A stretch of 64,000 bases of DNA from Pseudomonas serboccidentalis (lineage in GTDB: Bacteria > Pseudomonadota > Gammaproteobacteria > Pseudomonadales > Pseudomonadaceae): the NCBI RefSeq assembly GCF_028830055.1, contig NZ_CP101655.1:2123951-2187950 (forward strand). The letters run 5' to 3'. The stretch's first letter is position 1, and the number at the start of each line of letters is the position of its first letter. The notes beneath the pieces were generated by a model that did not search any database, was not told the DNA's origin, and worked only from the letters and a program-made list of their open reading frames with translations. This document shows positions 1 to 7,677 of this stretch, in pieces. The position numbers and the translations under genes were made by a program.

Positions 1-2
1 TG

Positions 3-425
3 GCGTTGCTGCGCGAGATCCGCGACCAACTGTGGGCCGAAGCGATGTTCTGTTTTGAGGCCGGCGATCTCTGGTGGGTAACGCGAGAGGAAGCGCCGAT
101 GTTCAGCGAGGAACAGGACGAACGCTTTGTAGTGGACGAATGGGAAACGCCCATCCTGACCTGGCTCGAAGAGTCGCAAATCGGCGAGACCACCACCGGC
201 AGTGAGGTAATGAGTCAGGCGCTCAAGCTCGATCCCGGTCATTGGGGCAAACCGGAGCAGATGCGCGTGGGTGCGATCCTACATCGACTGGGCTGGCGAC
301 GGTTCCGTTTGGGCGCCCTGAGCAAGAGCGGCCAGCGGCCTTGGGCGTACAAGAAACCGGAGGGTTGGGGCAGGGCGCCTGCGCTGGAACAACCTGAGTT
401 CGAGGAGCCGTGCTTCGATGATTAA
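3..425 (+). CDS. Virulence-associated E (VapE) family protein, C-terminal part (cut by window start)
   Basis: The reading frame is open at the window edge, so only about the last 140 residues are present. The pattern DQLWAEA, then WW, then a cluster ending in LTWLEE and GWRRFR, is what I know from the C-terminal end of VapE proteins, phage or satellite primase-helicase-like ATPases that act in DNA replication. The ATPase core would lie upstream of the window. It overlaps the next gene by 8 bases, so the two are probably co-transcribed. With the holin and cos-like site downstream it places the left edge of the window inside a prophage or phage satellite. Family recognition is by memory of the pattern. 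Confidence 0.75.
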   Translation, partial: ALLREIRDQLWAEAMFCFEAGDLWWVTREEAPMFSEEQDERFVVDEWETPILTWLEESQIGETTTGSEVMSQALKLDPGHWGKPEQMRVGAILHRLGWRRFRLGALSKSGQRPWAYKKPEGWGRAPALEQPEFEEPCFDD

Positions 426-777
426 GGCGATCGATATGGCCCTCAAGCAATGGGCGCAGGAGCTGCATAGCGATGAGGTGGCCGCCGGTTACTCGGGCGG
501 CAACATGGTCGCGATGATGATGGAAAGCGGTGGCCAGCTTGTGCGCGGAAGGCGCGGGAGCAGGGTGCCGCTGGAGGCCTCCCTGGACATCGAGCGCATC
601 GTCAAGAAACGCCTTGATCCCGAGTTGATGACGGTAGTCCAGGTGCATTACTTCCAGCCTGATGCGCCTCTGACTGCGCGTCTGGCTGAGAGTGGCTGCA
701 CACGCAACCTCTACTACCAGCGCCTGCATGACGCTCACATCGTGGTTGAGCACTTCCTCCTGGGGGAAGCGGCTTGA
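418..777 (+). CDS. Small phage protein, possibly a Q-like late antiterminator
   Basis: This 119-residue protein starts inside the end of the VapE gene. Its C-terminal half (DPELMTVVQVHYF, then LAESGCTRNLYYQRLHDAH) reads like a helix-turn-helix of sigma-region-4 type, as found in phage antitermination or late-gene activator proteins. Its place between the replication gene and the holin is where lambda-like phages carry such a regulator. No catalytic motif is visible. The assignment as Q-like rests on position and the C-terminal helices; a plain hypothetical protein is the safe label. Confidence 0.6.
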   Translation: MIKAIDMALKQWAQELHSDEVAAGYSGGNMVAMMMESGGQLVRGRRGSRVPLEASLDIERIVKKRLDPELMTVVQVHYFQPDAPLTARLAESGCTRNLYYQRLHDAHIVVEHFLLGEAA

Positions 778-803
778 TCGTGGGCATTACTCTGGCTCAC
801 GCC

Positions 804-1080
804 GTCCCACTGGCCTGCCTCCGTCCCACTGCTTTTTGCGGTGGTGGGACGGGCGCAGGCCACGTCGTTGTTGGGCTGTCCCACCGTCCCACCTTTTTCA
901 TGCCTCCCGCCCGTGTATGCGTAGCGGGCATCAATGCGCGTGTTCACGCGCACGCGTGTTTTTAAATATTCTCTCTATACACGAGAAAAGAGAGATAAAA
1001 GTAGGACGGTGGGGCAAAGCCCCAATCTGCGGGGCTTTCAGACGTCCCACCTTGTTTTGGAGAGGTGGGACGCATGGGAC
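804..1080. repeat. Cluster of GTCCCAC / GTGGGAC repeats flanking an AT-rich stretch (iteron-like)
   Basis: GTCCCAC occurs at 804-810, 823-829, 878-884, 886-892 and 1044-1050, and its complement GTGGGAC at 844-850 and 1065-1071, with a shorter TGGGAC at 1075-1080. Between the two groups lies an AT-rich stretch (about 959-1003). A hairpin with arms AAAGCCCC and GGGGCTTT is at 1016-1038. The block fills the 540-base gap between the Q-like gene and the holin, which has no convincing gene. Repeats beside a primase-type gene and an AT-rich stretch suggest a replication origin or a regulator-binding region; this is inference. Confidence 0.6.
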
Positions 1081-1272
1081 GCCGCTAAAACACCAGAAGC
1101 AAAAGCCAGCCGGGTTGAGATATTCACCGACATTCGCCAGCCGTTCACCGGGCGTCACCCACACATTCACCGGATGGCATTAAAACGGTCTTGCTGCCAC
1201 CAGAATCGACCTGTAAAAAGGGGCCATCTTCGATGGGTGCGACCGCAAAGCGCGGCAGGCCACCCACTACCT

Positions 1273-1299
1273 GACCCGGCCATTGCGCCGGGTCTTTTT
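1273..1299 (+). terminator. Rho-independent terminator upstream of the holin
   Basis: An 8-base perfect stem (GACCCGGC / GCCGGGTC, loop of 6) is followed directly by five T. It sits 18 bases before the holin start and would stop leftward-origin transcription, or act as the site where a Q-like antiterminator allows late transcription. Confidence 0.75.
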
Positions 1300-1317
1300 G
1301 TTTAAGGGGCAGGGGCA

Positions 1318-1650
1318 GTGACGAACGAGCAACAGGCACTGGCAGAGATGCCGATCTGGTTGGTGATTGCCCTGTCCTTGGTGGGCGGCGTGTCCGGCGA
1401 GATGTGGCGCGCTGACAAGGACGGGGCGAGAGGCTGGGCATTGTTGCGCCGCCTCGCACTTCGGTCCGGTGCCTGCATCGTCTGCGGCGTGTCAGCGATG
1501 ATGTTGCTGTTTGGCGCGGGCCTGTCGATCTGGACAGCGGGTGCCTTGGGTTGCCTGACCGCGATGGCCGGCGCCGATGTCGCCATCGGCTTGTACGAAC
1601 GCTGGGTGGCCAAGCGGCTGGACCTGAGCGAGGCCGAACCGAAAGCATGA
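1318..1650 (+). CDS. Phage holin family protein
   Basis: A 110-residue inner-membrane protein with hydrophobic segments near residues 12-28, 54-70 and 75-92 and a charged C-terminus, as in the LydA/holin 3 superfamily of lambda-like phages. Holins form the membrane lesion that releases endolysin. The GTG start at 1318 is preceded by the purine-rich AGGGGCAG and gives the expected length. No endolysin or spanin gene follows; the next recognisable element is the cos-like site. This order (holin, then cos) is that of the right end of a lambda-like genome. Confidence 0.8.
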   Translation: MTNEQQALAEMPIWLVIALSLVGGVSGEMWRADKDGARGWALLRRLALRSGACIVCGVSAMMLLFGAGLSIWTAGALGCLTAMAGADVAIGLYERWVAKRLDLSEAEPKA

Positions 1651-1674
1651 GCCGGGCAGGCCGGGTAGGGCGCC

Positions 1675-1750
1675 GATTTTTACGGGTCCTCCCCAAGGGC
1701 CGCCCCCTACACGGGTTAGCGAACTCGCGGAATCTCTCTAGCTGAAACCT
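1675..1750. other. cos-like packaging site (cosQ motif)
   Basis: The stretch TTTTTACGGGTCCT at 1677-1690 matches the lambda right-end sequence around cosQ (TTACGGGTCCT), and a GC-rich region with CGGGTTAGCG and CTCGCGG follows at 1712-1730, where lambda has cosN and the left genome end. It is non-coding and sits between the holin and a Nu1-like terminase gene, as expected for cos. The exact nick positions cannot be read. Confidence 0.6.
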
Positions 1751-1782
1751 TCGCAGGGATGTCCGTCTTTTCAAAGGAGTGG

Positions 1783-2625
1783 CTAAAGGGCAATCATGTC
1801 TGCGATCTGGTAACCAAGATTTGTGACTTGATAGATTTCGCCTTTGTAGCCCTGACCGACGATAAGGCCTTCGTTCGAGAGTTCGAGAATCGCTTGTTCC
1901 CATTTGGCTACTTCTCGGCGGTCTCTCTTTTCGGCGACGAGATTCTTACCGTTTGTTTGGACGTCTGTACCTTCCATGTATTCGACATGAATGATTGTCC
2001 CATGAGCGTCCAGGCTAGCTTCCTTCAACAGAATTTGAGCTTCATCAGAAAGCTTCGGGATCTGCGTTTGAGATTCGGAGATTTCGCTTGAGCTATGGCT
2101 TTCCAATTTGTTGAAGATTGGATGCTCGTTGACCTTAAGCTGGAGGTGTCGATAAAGCTTTGTTCGAAAGTCCGCGAGACTGTCGTAGCTCTGATAGAGC
2201 CCTCGACTTTGGCAATCGGTTTTGAATTTCTTAACTGCTGCGGCCTGCTCAAGCTCAACGGAGTCGAAGACCACTGGTTGAGATGAAAAATACAACATTG
2301 CTGGCTTGCCTGACTGAATGTGTTTTTCGAGCTCTTCGACGGTGCCACTCGCGTAGTCTTCGGTTGGCGTACCAATCCTCGTCCAAAACACGCCTATCAG
2401 CAGGTCACATTTCTCTAGGATTTGCTCATTGATGATAGCTTGAGGGGAGTTGCCCATTTCTGGAGAGGAGTGAGACTCCCAGCCAATGGGAAGCAAAACG
2501 ATCTTCCGTGTATTGGAATGAACTGCGTTCCACTCATAAATGACGTCGCGCACAATCGCGCGCTCGGAGGCTACATCACCTGGTGAGGCAATCATCACGT
2601 TGAACGCTTCTGCGGCATAGCTCAT
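1783..2625 (-). CDS. DUF4062 domain protein, cargo gene with possible defence role
   Basis: A 280-residue protein. The N-terminus (FNVMIASPGDVASERAIVRD, then IGWESH and CDLLIGVFWTRIG) is the DUF4062 signature, a Rossmann-like domain related to TIR and nucleoside deoxyribosyltransferase folds that is frequent in immune-type proteins. The C-terminal 90 residues (LSDEAQILLKEAS to YQVTNLGYQIADMI) look like a winged helix. It reads against the phage genes, is less GC-rich than its neighbours, and lies between the cos-like site and the small terminase, a usual place for extra cargo. A defence or superinfection-exclusion role is inference; the domain call is fairly firm. Confidence 0.75.
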   Translation of the reverse strand: MSYAAEAFNVMIASPGDVASERAIVRDVIYEWNAVHSNTRKIVLLPIGWESHSSPEMGNSPQAIINEQILEKCDLLIGVFWTRIGTPTEDYASGTVEELEKHIQSGKPAMLYFSSQPVVFDSVELEQAAAVKKFKTDCQSRGLYQSYDSLADFRTKLYRHLQLKVNEHPIFNKLESHSSSEISESQTQIPKLSDEAQILLKEASLDAHGTIIHVEYMEGTDVQTNGKNLVAEKRDRREVAKWEQAILELSNEGLIVGQGYKGEIYQVTNLGYQIADMIAL

Positions 2626-2700
2626 TGCACATCCTCAGAAAGGGGGCGGGGTGTTAAAGCTGAAGGTGATCGCACCAAGGCATGGCCATCAAGGCGCGTC

Positions 2701-2901
2701 TCAGCACTGAAAGCGATCGCGTATGTGCTGGTTGTAGTAGGCGCCTTTGGACACAGCTGCCATCAAGCCATTGTGTATGGTTGATGGGACACCGCAGAAG
2801 TCGTAGGAGTGGCCTTGTTCAAAGCGGATCCTCATTCGTCTCGTTGCAGGATCGTAGCCAACGGCGGTCATCGCACTGGAACGCACAGCAATCATTTCCA
2901 T
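2701..2901 (-). CDS. KTSC domain-containing protein
   Basis: A 66-residue protein. MIAVRSSAMTAVGYDPATR..MRIRFEQGHSYDFCGVP is the KTSC domain, a small fold common as a single-domain protein in phages and prophages and sometimes fused to larger enzymes. Its role is not established. It runs in the same direction as the DUF4062 gene, 75 bases upstream of it, and may share a transcript as a two-gene cargo unit. Confidence 0.8.
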   Translation of the reverse strand: MEMIAVRSSAMTAVGYDPATRRMRIRFEQGHSYDFCGVPSTIHNGLMAAVSKGAYYNQHIRDRFQC

Positions 2902-3058
2902 GACTTCTCACCTTCTGACTGATCGTCCACAGAGACTAGTCGAACGAGGCGGATCTGCTGGCCAGGCCACCGAAAAGGCGCCGGGGACCCTGAGGACTTT
3001 CAAAGGGCACGGGGTCGGAAACCCGCGGGATCTTGTTAGTGGCTGGGTTGGAAAGTTA

Positions 3059-3090
3059 GTTGACCCCAGTTGACTGGTTGACCAGTTGAC
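3059..3090. repeat. Four GTTGAC repeats just before the small terminase gene
   Basis: GTTGAC occurs at 3059, 3069, 3077 and 3085, spaced 10, 8 and 8 bases, ending 23 bases before the terminase start codon. The spacing puts them on roughly one helix face every turn. They may be binding sites for the terminase small subunit (lambda cosB has Nu1-binding R sites near this gene) or an operator. Confidence 0.65.
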
Positions 3091-3113
3091 CGGGCTTGGA
3101 AATAGGAGGCTTC

Positions 3114-3704
3114 ATGGCATTTTTAACACGTAAGGAATACGGTGAGCTCAAGGGGTGGTCCAAGCAATACATCAGCAAATTGATACTCAATAATCGACTG
3201 GTGCTGGATGAAGCGGGCCGGATCGATGTCGATGCCAGCGAACAGTTTCTGGAGGTGACGCGGGATCCGAGTAAGGCCGGCGTCAGCGCTCGACACCAGC
3301 AGGAACGGCTCCAGCGTGACGTCTACAGCCACGTCACATTAAAATCCGAACCGACTAACACGGCTGCGCCGCCGCCCGTTGATTCGGCCCAGGGGCACTC
3401 TCCGGACTTTCAGAAAGCACGAGCGCATCGCGAGCATTACCTGGCGCGAATGGCGGAGATGGAGTTTCGCAAGGCGCAGGGTGAACTGGTCGAGATCAGC
3501 TTCGTGCAGAAGGCTGCGTATGAAACCGCGCGTTCGCTCAATCAATCGCTGATGAGCCTGTCGCCGCAATTGGCGCCGCAGCTGGCCGCGCTGTCGGATC
3601 CATGGGAGGTGGAGCGGCAACTGACCGCTGCGCTGCGCCAACGGCTTAACGAGGCGGCTCAGGTGTCTAGCGATGACTTTGGCGTCGTATTGAGCGAATG
3701 CTGA
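3114..3704 (+). CDS. Terminase small subunit, Nu1-like
   Basis: A 196-residue protein. Residues 1-50 form a Nu1-type winged helix (TRKEYGELKGWSKQYISKLI); the rest (HREHYLARMAEMEFRKAQGELV, ETARSLNQSLMSL) is the helical region that contacts the large subunit. Small terminase recognises cos and starts packaging. The ATG at 3114 is chosen over an upstream TTG because TAGGAGGC precedes it. No large terminase follows: after 3704 the sequence turns into repeats and then T6SS genes. So this is either a truncated prophage or a satellite that keeps its own packaging specificity. Confidence 0.75.
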   Translation: MAFLTRKEYGELKGWSKQYISKLILNNRLVLDEAGRIDVDASEQFLEVTRDPSKAGVSARHQQERLQRDVYSHVTLKSEPTNTAAPPPVDSAQGHSPDFQKARAHREHYLARMAEMEFRKAQGELVEISFVQKAAYETARSLNQSLMSLSPQLAPQLAALSDPWEVERQLTAALRQRLNEAAQVSSDDFGVVLSEC

Positions 3705-3837
3705 GGATATCCCTTGCTTAGGATTTGTTATGGTTTGTGGAAAGGTGTGCTTCTTATGTTTGGCCATCTTGAAATGCAGTCATGACCTGGCACCATCAAA
3801 ACTTCAGCCGTTGATGTGTTGGGGGGCTTTTTTGAAA

Positions 3838-3961
3838 GTGCGCAACTTCTTGCGCACTTGTTCCGCATATTTGGCTCAATAAATCGCTACAGCCCAAGTA
3901 GATCGTGGTCTCCAGCCAAGTGCGCAACTTCTTGCACACCACTGCGCAACTTCTTGCGCAC
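3838..3961. repeat. Three copies of a 20-base palindrome upstream of hcp
   Basis: The palindrome GTGCGCAACTTCTTGCGCAC lies at 3838-3857; a copy with one change is at 3920-3939, and a third lacking the first base is at 3943-3961. Each folds as GTGCGCAA / TTGCGCAC around CTTC. They fill the 423-base gap between the terminase gene and hcp, which has no convincing gene. They could be operators for a regulator of the T6SS cluster or structured RNA. Confidence 0.7.
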
Positions 3962-4042
3962 TTTTCGATTATTTTCTGCGGATTTATCCCAGCCTCCGCA
4001 AGGAAAACGCTCGCAAGCCCGGTTTATAAGGCTCGAAAAAAG

Positions 4043-4059
4043 TTGGCATGTAATTTGAT
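4043..4059 (+). promoter_or_regulatory. Sigma-54-like -24/-12 promoter of hcp
   Basis: TTGGCAT-GTAAT-TTGAT matches the sigma-54 consensus TGGCAC-N5-TTGC except at the last -12 base (GA in place of GC), with the required ten bases between the two elements. It lies about 70 bases before the hcp start. Several Pseudomonas T6SS hcp genes are known to depend on RpoN, which supports the reading. Confidence 0.45.
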
Positions 4060-4127
4060 GGCAAGTGGCCGCCTCTTAGGTGATTTCACCTATGACTCAT
4101 CCACTGATCCAGCAAGGAGCACCTCCC

Positions 4128-4643
4128 ATGGCAACACCAGCGTACATGTCGGTTACCGGCGAAAAACAAGGCCTGATCACTGCAGGCGCATTCACCGCTG
4201 ACTCCGTTGGCAACACCTACCAGGAAGGTCACGAAGACCAGGTCATGGTTCAGGCGTTCAGCCACGACGTGATCATCCCGCGTGACCCGCAATCCGGTCA
4301 GCCAACCGGTCAGCGCGTTCACAAGCCAGTTGTAATCACCAAGGTCTACGACAAGGCTTCGCCTCTGCTGCAAGCCGCTCTGACCTCCGGCGAGCGCATG
4401 AGCGAAATCGTTATCCAGTGGTTCCGTACTTCGGCTCAAGGTACTCAAGAGCACTACTACACCACCAAACTGGAAGACGCGATCATCGTCGCCATCAACA
4501 ACAAAATGCACAACTGCCAGGATCCAGGCAACTCGCACTTCACCCACCTGGAAGAAGTGCAGTTCACCTACCGCAAAATCACCTGGACCCACGAAGTCTC
4601 GGGTACTTCGGGTTCCGATGACTGGCGTGCTCCAGTCGTTTAA
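4128..4643 (+). CDS. hcp: Type VI secretion tube protein Hcp
   Basis: A 171-residue Hcp of the long Pseudomonas HcpA-C type: MATPAYMSVTGEKQGLITAG, HDVIIPRDPQSGQPTGQRVHKP, then FTYRKITWTHEVSGTSGSDDW. Hcp hexamers stack into the tube that carries the VgrG spike and effectors out of the cell. The start at 4128 has AAGGAG at the right distance; an upstream ATG at 4092 does not. The gene stands apart from any T6SS structural operon (no tssB, tssC or tssM here), so it is an orphan hcp serving a secretion apparatus encoded elsewhere. Confidence 0.95.
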   Translation: MATPAYMSVTGEKQGLITAGAFTADSVGNTYQEGHEDQVMVQAFSHDVIIPRDPQSGQPTGQRVHKPVVITKVYDKASPLLQAALTSGERMSEIVIQWFRTSAQGTQEHYYTTKLEDAIIVAINNKMHNCQDPGNSHFTHLEEVQFTYRKITWTHEVSGTSGSDDWRAPVV

Positions 4644-4664
4644 TCGCGGCTGATGGTTGTACCG

Positions 4665-4738
4665 TCTCGGCCAGCGCTGCTGGCCGAGATCATGAATTTC
4701 AAAAGATTTTTTTGCCGCCAGATCCTTAGCGATCTGGC
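4665..4738 (+). other. Two hairpins between hcp and vgrG
   Basis: The first hairpin has an 11-base perfect stem (TCTCGGCCAGC / GCTGGCCGAGA, 4665-4689) with a 3-base loop; a run of seven T follows 17 bases later. The second has a 9-base stem (CGCCAGATC / GATCTGGCG, 4715-4738). Placed between a highly expressed tube gene and a spike gene needed in few copies, they probably act as a partial terminator or RNA-processing site. Confidence 0.55.
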
Positions 4739-4770
4739 GCGTATCGCAGCACTGCGTAAGGGACAAGGGA

Positions 4771-7677
4771 ATGTTCTCACCGGCCAACCAGCCTCATTTC
4801 AATCTGACCATCGATGGCGCGGACAGCGACTTTCAGGTGCTGTCGTTCACCGGTCGGGAAGCCCTCAACACCCCCTTCCAATTCGAGCTGGAACTGGTCA
4901 GCGAAAAGGCCTCGATCAACCTCGAAAGCCTGCTGCACAAACTGGCGTTTCTTCAGCTGTCGCCGAGCGGCACCGGGATTCACGGGCTGATCTACAGCAT
5001 CGCCCAGGGCGAGGCGGGCAAGCGCCTGACCCGCTACAAGATTTCGCTGCGCCCGCAGCTTTCGTACCTCGCGCACCGTTTCAACCAGCGCATTTTCCAG
5101 CAGATGACCGTGCAGCAAATCATCAGCCAGGTGCTGGAAGAACACGGCATCCTCGCCAGCGACTACCACTTCCAGCTGAGCGCGATCTATCCCGAGCGCG
5201 TCTACTGCACGCAGTACGACGAAAGTGACCTGCATTTCGTCCAGCGCCTGTGCGAAGAGGAGGGGATTCACTACCACTTCCAGCACACGTCCAGCGGCCA
5301 CAAGCTGACCTTCGGCGATGACCAGACGGTGTTCCCGAAACTGGCGCCCGTGGCCTACCAACAGGACTCCGGGCTGGTCGCCGATCAACCGGTGGTCAAG
5401 CGTTTCGGCCTGCGTCTGGCGACCCGCACCAGCCGCACCACGCGCCGCGATTACGACTTCGTCAAACCGAAGATCGAGCTGGAAAGCGACGCCAAGAGCA
5501 ACGCCCAGCCGGATCTGGAAGATTACGATTACCCGGGGCGTTTCGTTGATCGCGAGCGCGGCAAACACCTGGCCAACCGTGCACTGGAACGCCATCGCAC
5601 GGACTATCGACTGGCCGAGGGCAACAGCGATCAGCCGATTCTGGTCAGCGGGCATTTTCTCGCCCTGACCGAACACGCCAACCCGACGTGGAACGACCTG
5701 TGGCTGCTCACCGAGATCTTCCACGAAGGCAAACAGCCGCAAGTGCTCGAAGAGTCGGTGACCAGCGACACCACCGACAACAAGGACGATTTCCACCAGG
5801 GCTATCGCAACCGCTTCAATGCCATCCCGTGGGACGTGCCTTACCGTCCACCGCTGAATCACCCTAAACCGAAAGTCCTCGGTACTCAAAGTGCGGTGGT
5901 TTGTGGCCCTGAAGGCGAAGAGATTTACTGCGACCAGTACGGCCGGGTGAAGGTGCAGTTTTTCTGGGATCGCGAAGGCCAGCACGACGACAAGACCACC
6001 TGCTGGATGCGCGTGGCCTCCAGTTGGGCCGCCGAAACCTTTGGTTCGATCAACATTCCTCGGGTCGGCATGGAAGTGCTGATCACCTTCCTCGAAGGCG
6101 ACCCCGACCAGCCGCTGATCACTGGTTGCCTGTACCACGGCGCCAACCTGCCGCCGTACAAACTGCCGGACTTCAAGACCCTGGCCACGGTTAAGAGCAA
6201 GGAATACAAGGGCAGCCGCGCCAACGAACTGCGCATCGACGACACCACCAGCGAAATCAGCATTGCGCTGCGCAGTGACCACGGCGCCAGTGCGATCAAC
6301 CTTGGTTACCTGACCCATCCACGTCCTTCAGGTGGGCAGCCGCGCGGTGAAGGTTTTGAGTTAAGAACCGACCGTCACGGCGCCGTGCGTGCCGGTGCCG
6401 GCCTGCTGATCACCACCGAACCGCGTCCGAACGAATCCAAGCACCACAAGGATCTGCCGGAAACCGCTGAACGCCTCGCCACGGCCAGCGATCAGCAGGA
6501 CGGTTTTGCCGTTCAGGCCAAAGAGCTTCAGGCCCAAGAGGCCGGCGATCAGGACGACGTCGCCAAAGCGTTGCACGCGCAGCATCAAGGCGTGCTCGGC
6601 TCGGGACCGGCGAACCTCACCGCCAACGAATTCCCCGAATTCACCGAGCCGCACCTGGTGCTCGCCAGTCCGGCCGGCATCGCCCTGACCACACCGCGCT
6701 CCAGCCACATCGCCACCGGCGAACACCTGGCGCTGAGCAGCACCGGGCACACCAGTTTCTCCATTGGCAAACGCCTGTTGGCCAGTGCCAGCCGTGGCAT
6801 GCGCCTGTTCGTGCAGAGCATGGGCTGGCGTCTGGTGGCGGCCTCCGGCGACATCGACGTCAAGGCGCTCAAGGACAGCATCAACCTGCTGGCCAAACTC
6901 AACATCACCGCCAATGCCGACCGCATCACCATCACCGCCAAGACCGAACTGGTGATCCAGGGCGGCGGCAGCGCCACGACCTACAACGCCGGCGGCATCA
7001 CCCACGCCACCAGCGGCCCGTACACCGCGCACGCGGCGAACTTCGCCTACACCGGCGCGAAAAGTCTGGCCGGCGTGTTCCCGGAACCGCCGAAACCGGG
7101 CAAGGGCAACCTGGAGTTGTTCAACCAATACGCCGGGCGTCAGGGCATCAAGGAAGGCGATTACGAAGTGATCGACGCCTTGGGCAAAAGCATCAAGGGC
7201 AAACTCGACGCCAAGGGTTTTGCCAGCGTCGCCGGCGCCGCCCCGGGCCCGGCGCGCGTGCTGTTCGGCAAGGATCCGGCGGACACCTGGAGCGACGGCA
7301 GCTACATCGGCAAACCGGAATGGCCGTTGAATTCGCCGGGGGCTGATGACGTACCGAGTCAGGTGCAGGCGATGGTGGCGCAGGCGCTGCCGAGCAAGAA
7401 CTGGGACATGTTGGAGAAGGGCAAGGAATTGGCACAGACAGGTATGGGTGCAATGCAGACCGCGCAAGGTGCGATGCAAACGGCGCAGCAGGTGAAAGGC
7501 GCCGTGCAGGGCGGGGTGGCCGGGCTGCCGAAACTGGCGAATGCGGCAATGCCGAGTGCGTCGGGGATCCTCGGAGCGGCGAGCAAGGCGGGCAAGTTGC
7601 CGAGTCTGCCGGCGCCGACGCTTCCTAAAACTTCCTTGAAAACCCCGGGCCTGCTGGCGGGTGAGATGCTGTCATGA
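4771..7677 (+). CDS. vgrG: Type VI secretion tip protein VgrG
   Basis: A 968-residue spike protein. Residues 1-490 hold the gp27- and gp5-like parts (FTGREALNTPFQFELELVS, YPGRF, YGRVKVQFFWDREG, WMRVASSWAA, GMEVLITFLEGDPDQPLITG). A DUF2345 extension follows (ITLTANADRITITAKTELVI region, about residues 700-745), then an Ala/Gly-rich tail of about 120 residues that is longer than in basic VgrGs. VgrG trimers cap the Hcp tube and dock cargo. ATG at 4771 follows GGACAAGGGA. Its stop overlaps the Rhs start (ATGA), so tip and effector are translationally coupled. Confidence 0.95.
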   Translation: MFSPANQPHFNLTIDGADSDFQVLSFTGREALNTPFQFELELVSEKASINLESLLHKLAFLQLSPSGTGIHGLIYSIAQGEAGKRLTRYKISLRPQLSYLAHRFNQRIFQQMTVQQIISQVLEEHGILASDYHFQLSAIYPERVYCTQYDESDLHFVQRLCEEEGIHYHFQHTSSGHKLTFGDDQTVFPKLAPVAYQQDSGLVADQPVVKRFGLRLATRTSRTTRRDYDFVKPKIELESDAKSNAQPDLEDYDYPGRFVDRERGKHLANRALERHRTDYRLAEGNSDQPILVSGHFLALTEHANPTWNDLWLLTEIFHEGKQPQVLEESVTSDTTDNKDDFHQGYRNRFNAIPWDVPYRPPLNHPKPKVLGTQSAVVCGPEGEEIYCDQYGRVKVQFFWDREGQHDDKTTCWMRVASSWAAETFGSINIPRVGMEVLITFLEGDPDQPLITGCLYHGANLPPYKLPDFKTLATVKSKEYKGSRANELRIDDTTSEISIALRSDHGASAINLGYLTHPRPSGGQPRGEGFELRTDRHGAVRAGAGLLITTEPRPNESKHHKDLPETAERLATASDQQDGFAVQAKELQAQEAGDQDDVAKALHAQHQGVLGSGPANLTANEFPEFTEPHLVLASPAGIALTTPRSSHIATGEHLALSSTGHTSFSIGKRLLASASRGMRLFVQSMGWRLVAASGDIDVKALKDSINLLAKLNITANADRITITAKTELVIQGGGSATTYNAGGITHATSGPYTAHAANFAYTGAKSLAGVFPEPPKPGKGNLELFNQYAGRQGIKEGDYEVIDALGKSIKGKLDAKGFASVAGAAPGPARVLFGKDPADTWSDGSYIGKPEWPLNSPGADDVPSQVQAMVAQALPSKNWDMLEKGKELAQTGMGAMQTAQGAMQTAQQVKGAVQGGVAGLPKLANAAMPSASGILGAASKAGKLPSLPAPTLPKTSLKTPGLLAGEMLS

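Noticed and set aside
774..965. 63-residue plus-strand frame between the Q-like gene and the holin
   Set aside because: TTG start without ribosome-binding site, and it is made largely of the GTCCCAC repeat words.
1..3704. Intact prophage
   Set aside because: No large terminase, portal, capsid, tail or integrase genes occur inside the window.
3838..3961. CRISPR-like array
   Set aside because: Only three copies, palindromic throughout, spacers of 62 and 3 bases, and no cas genes.
4777..6318. 513-residue minus-strand frame inside vgrG
   Set aside because: High-GC shadow frame; the plus strand encodes a complete VgrG.
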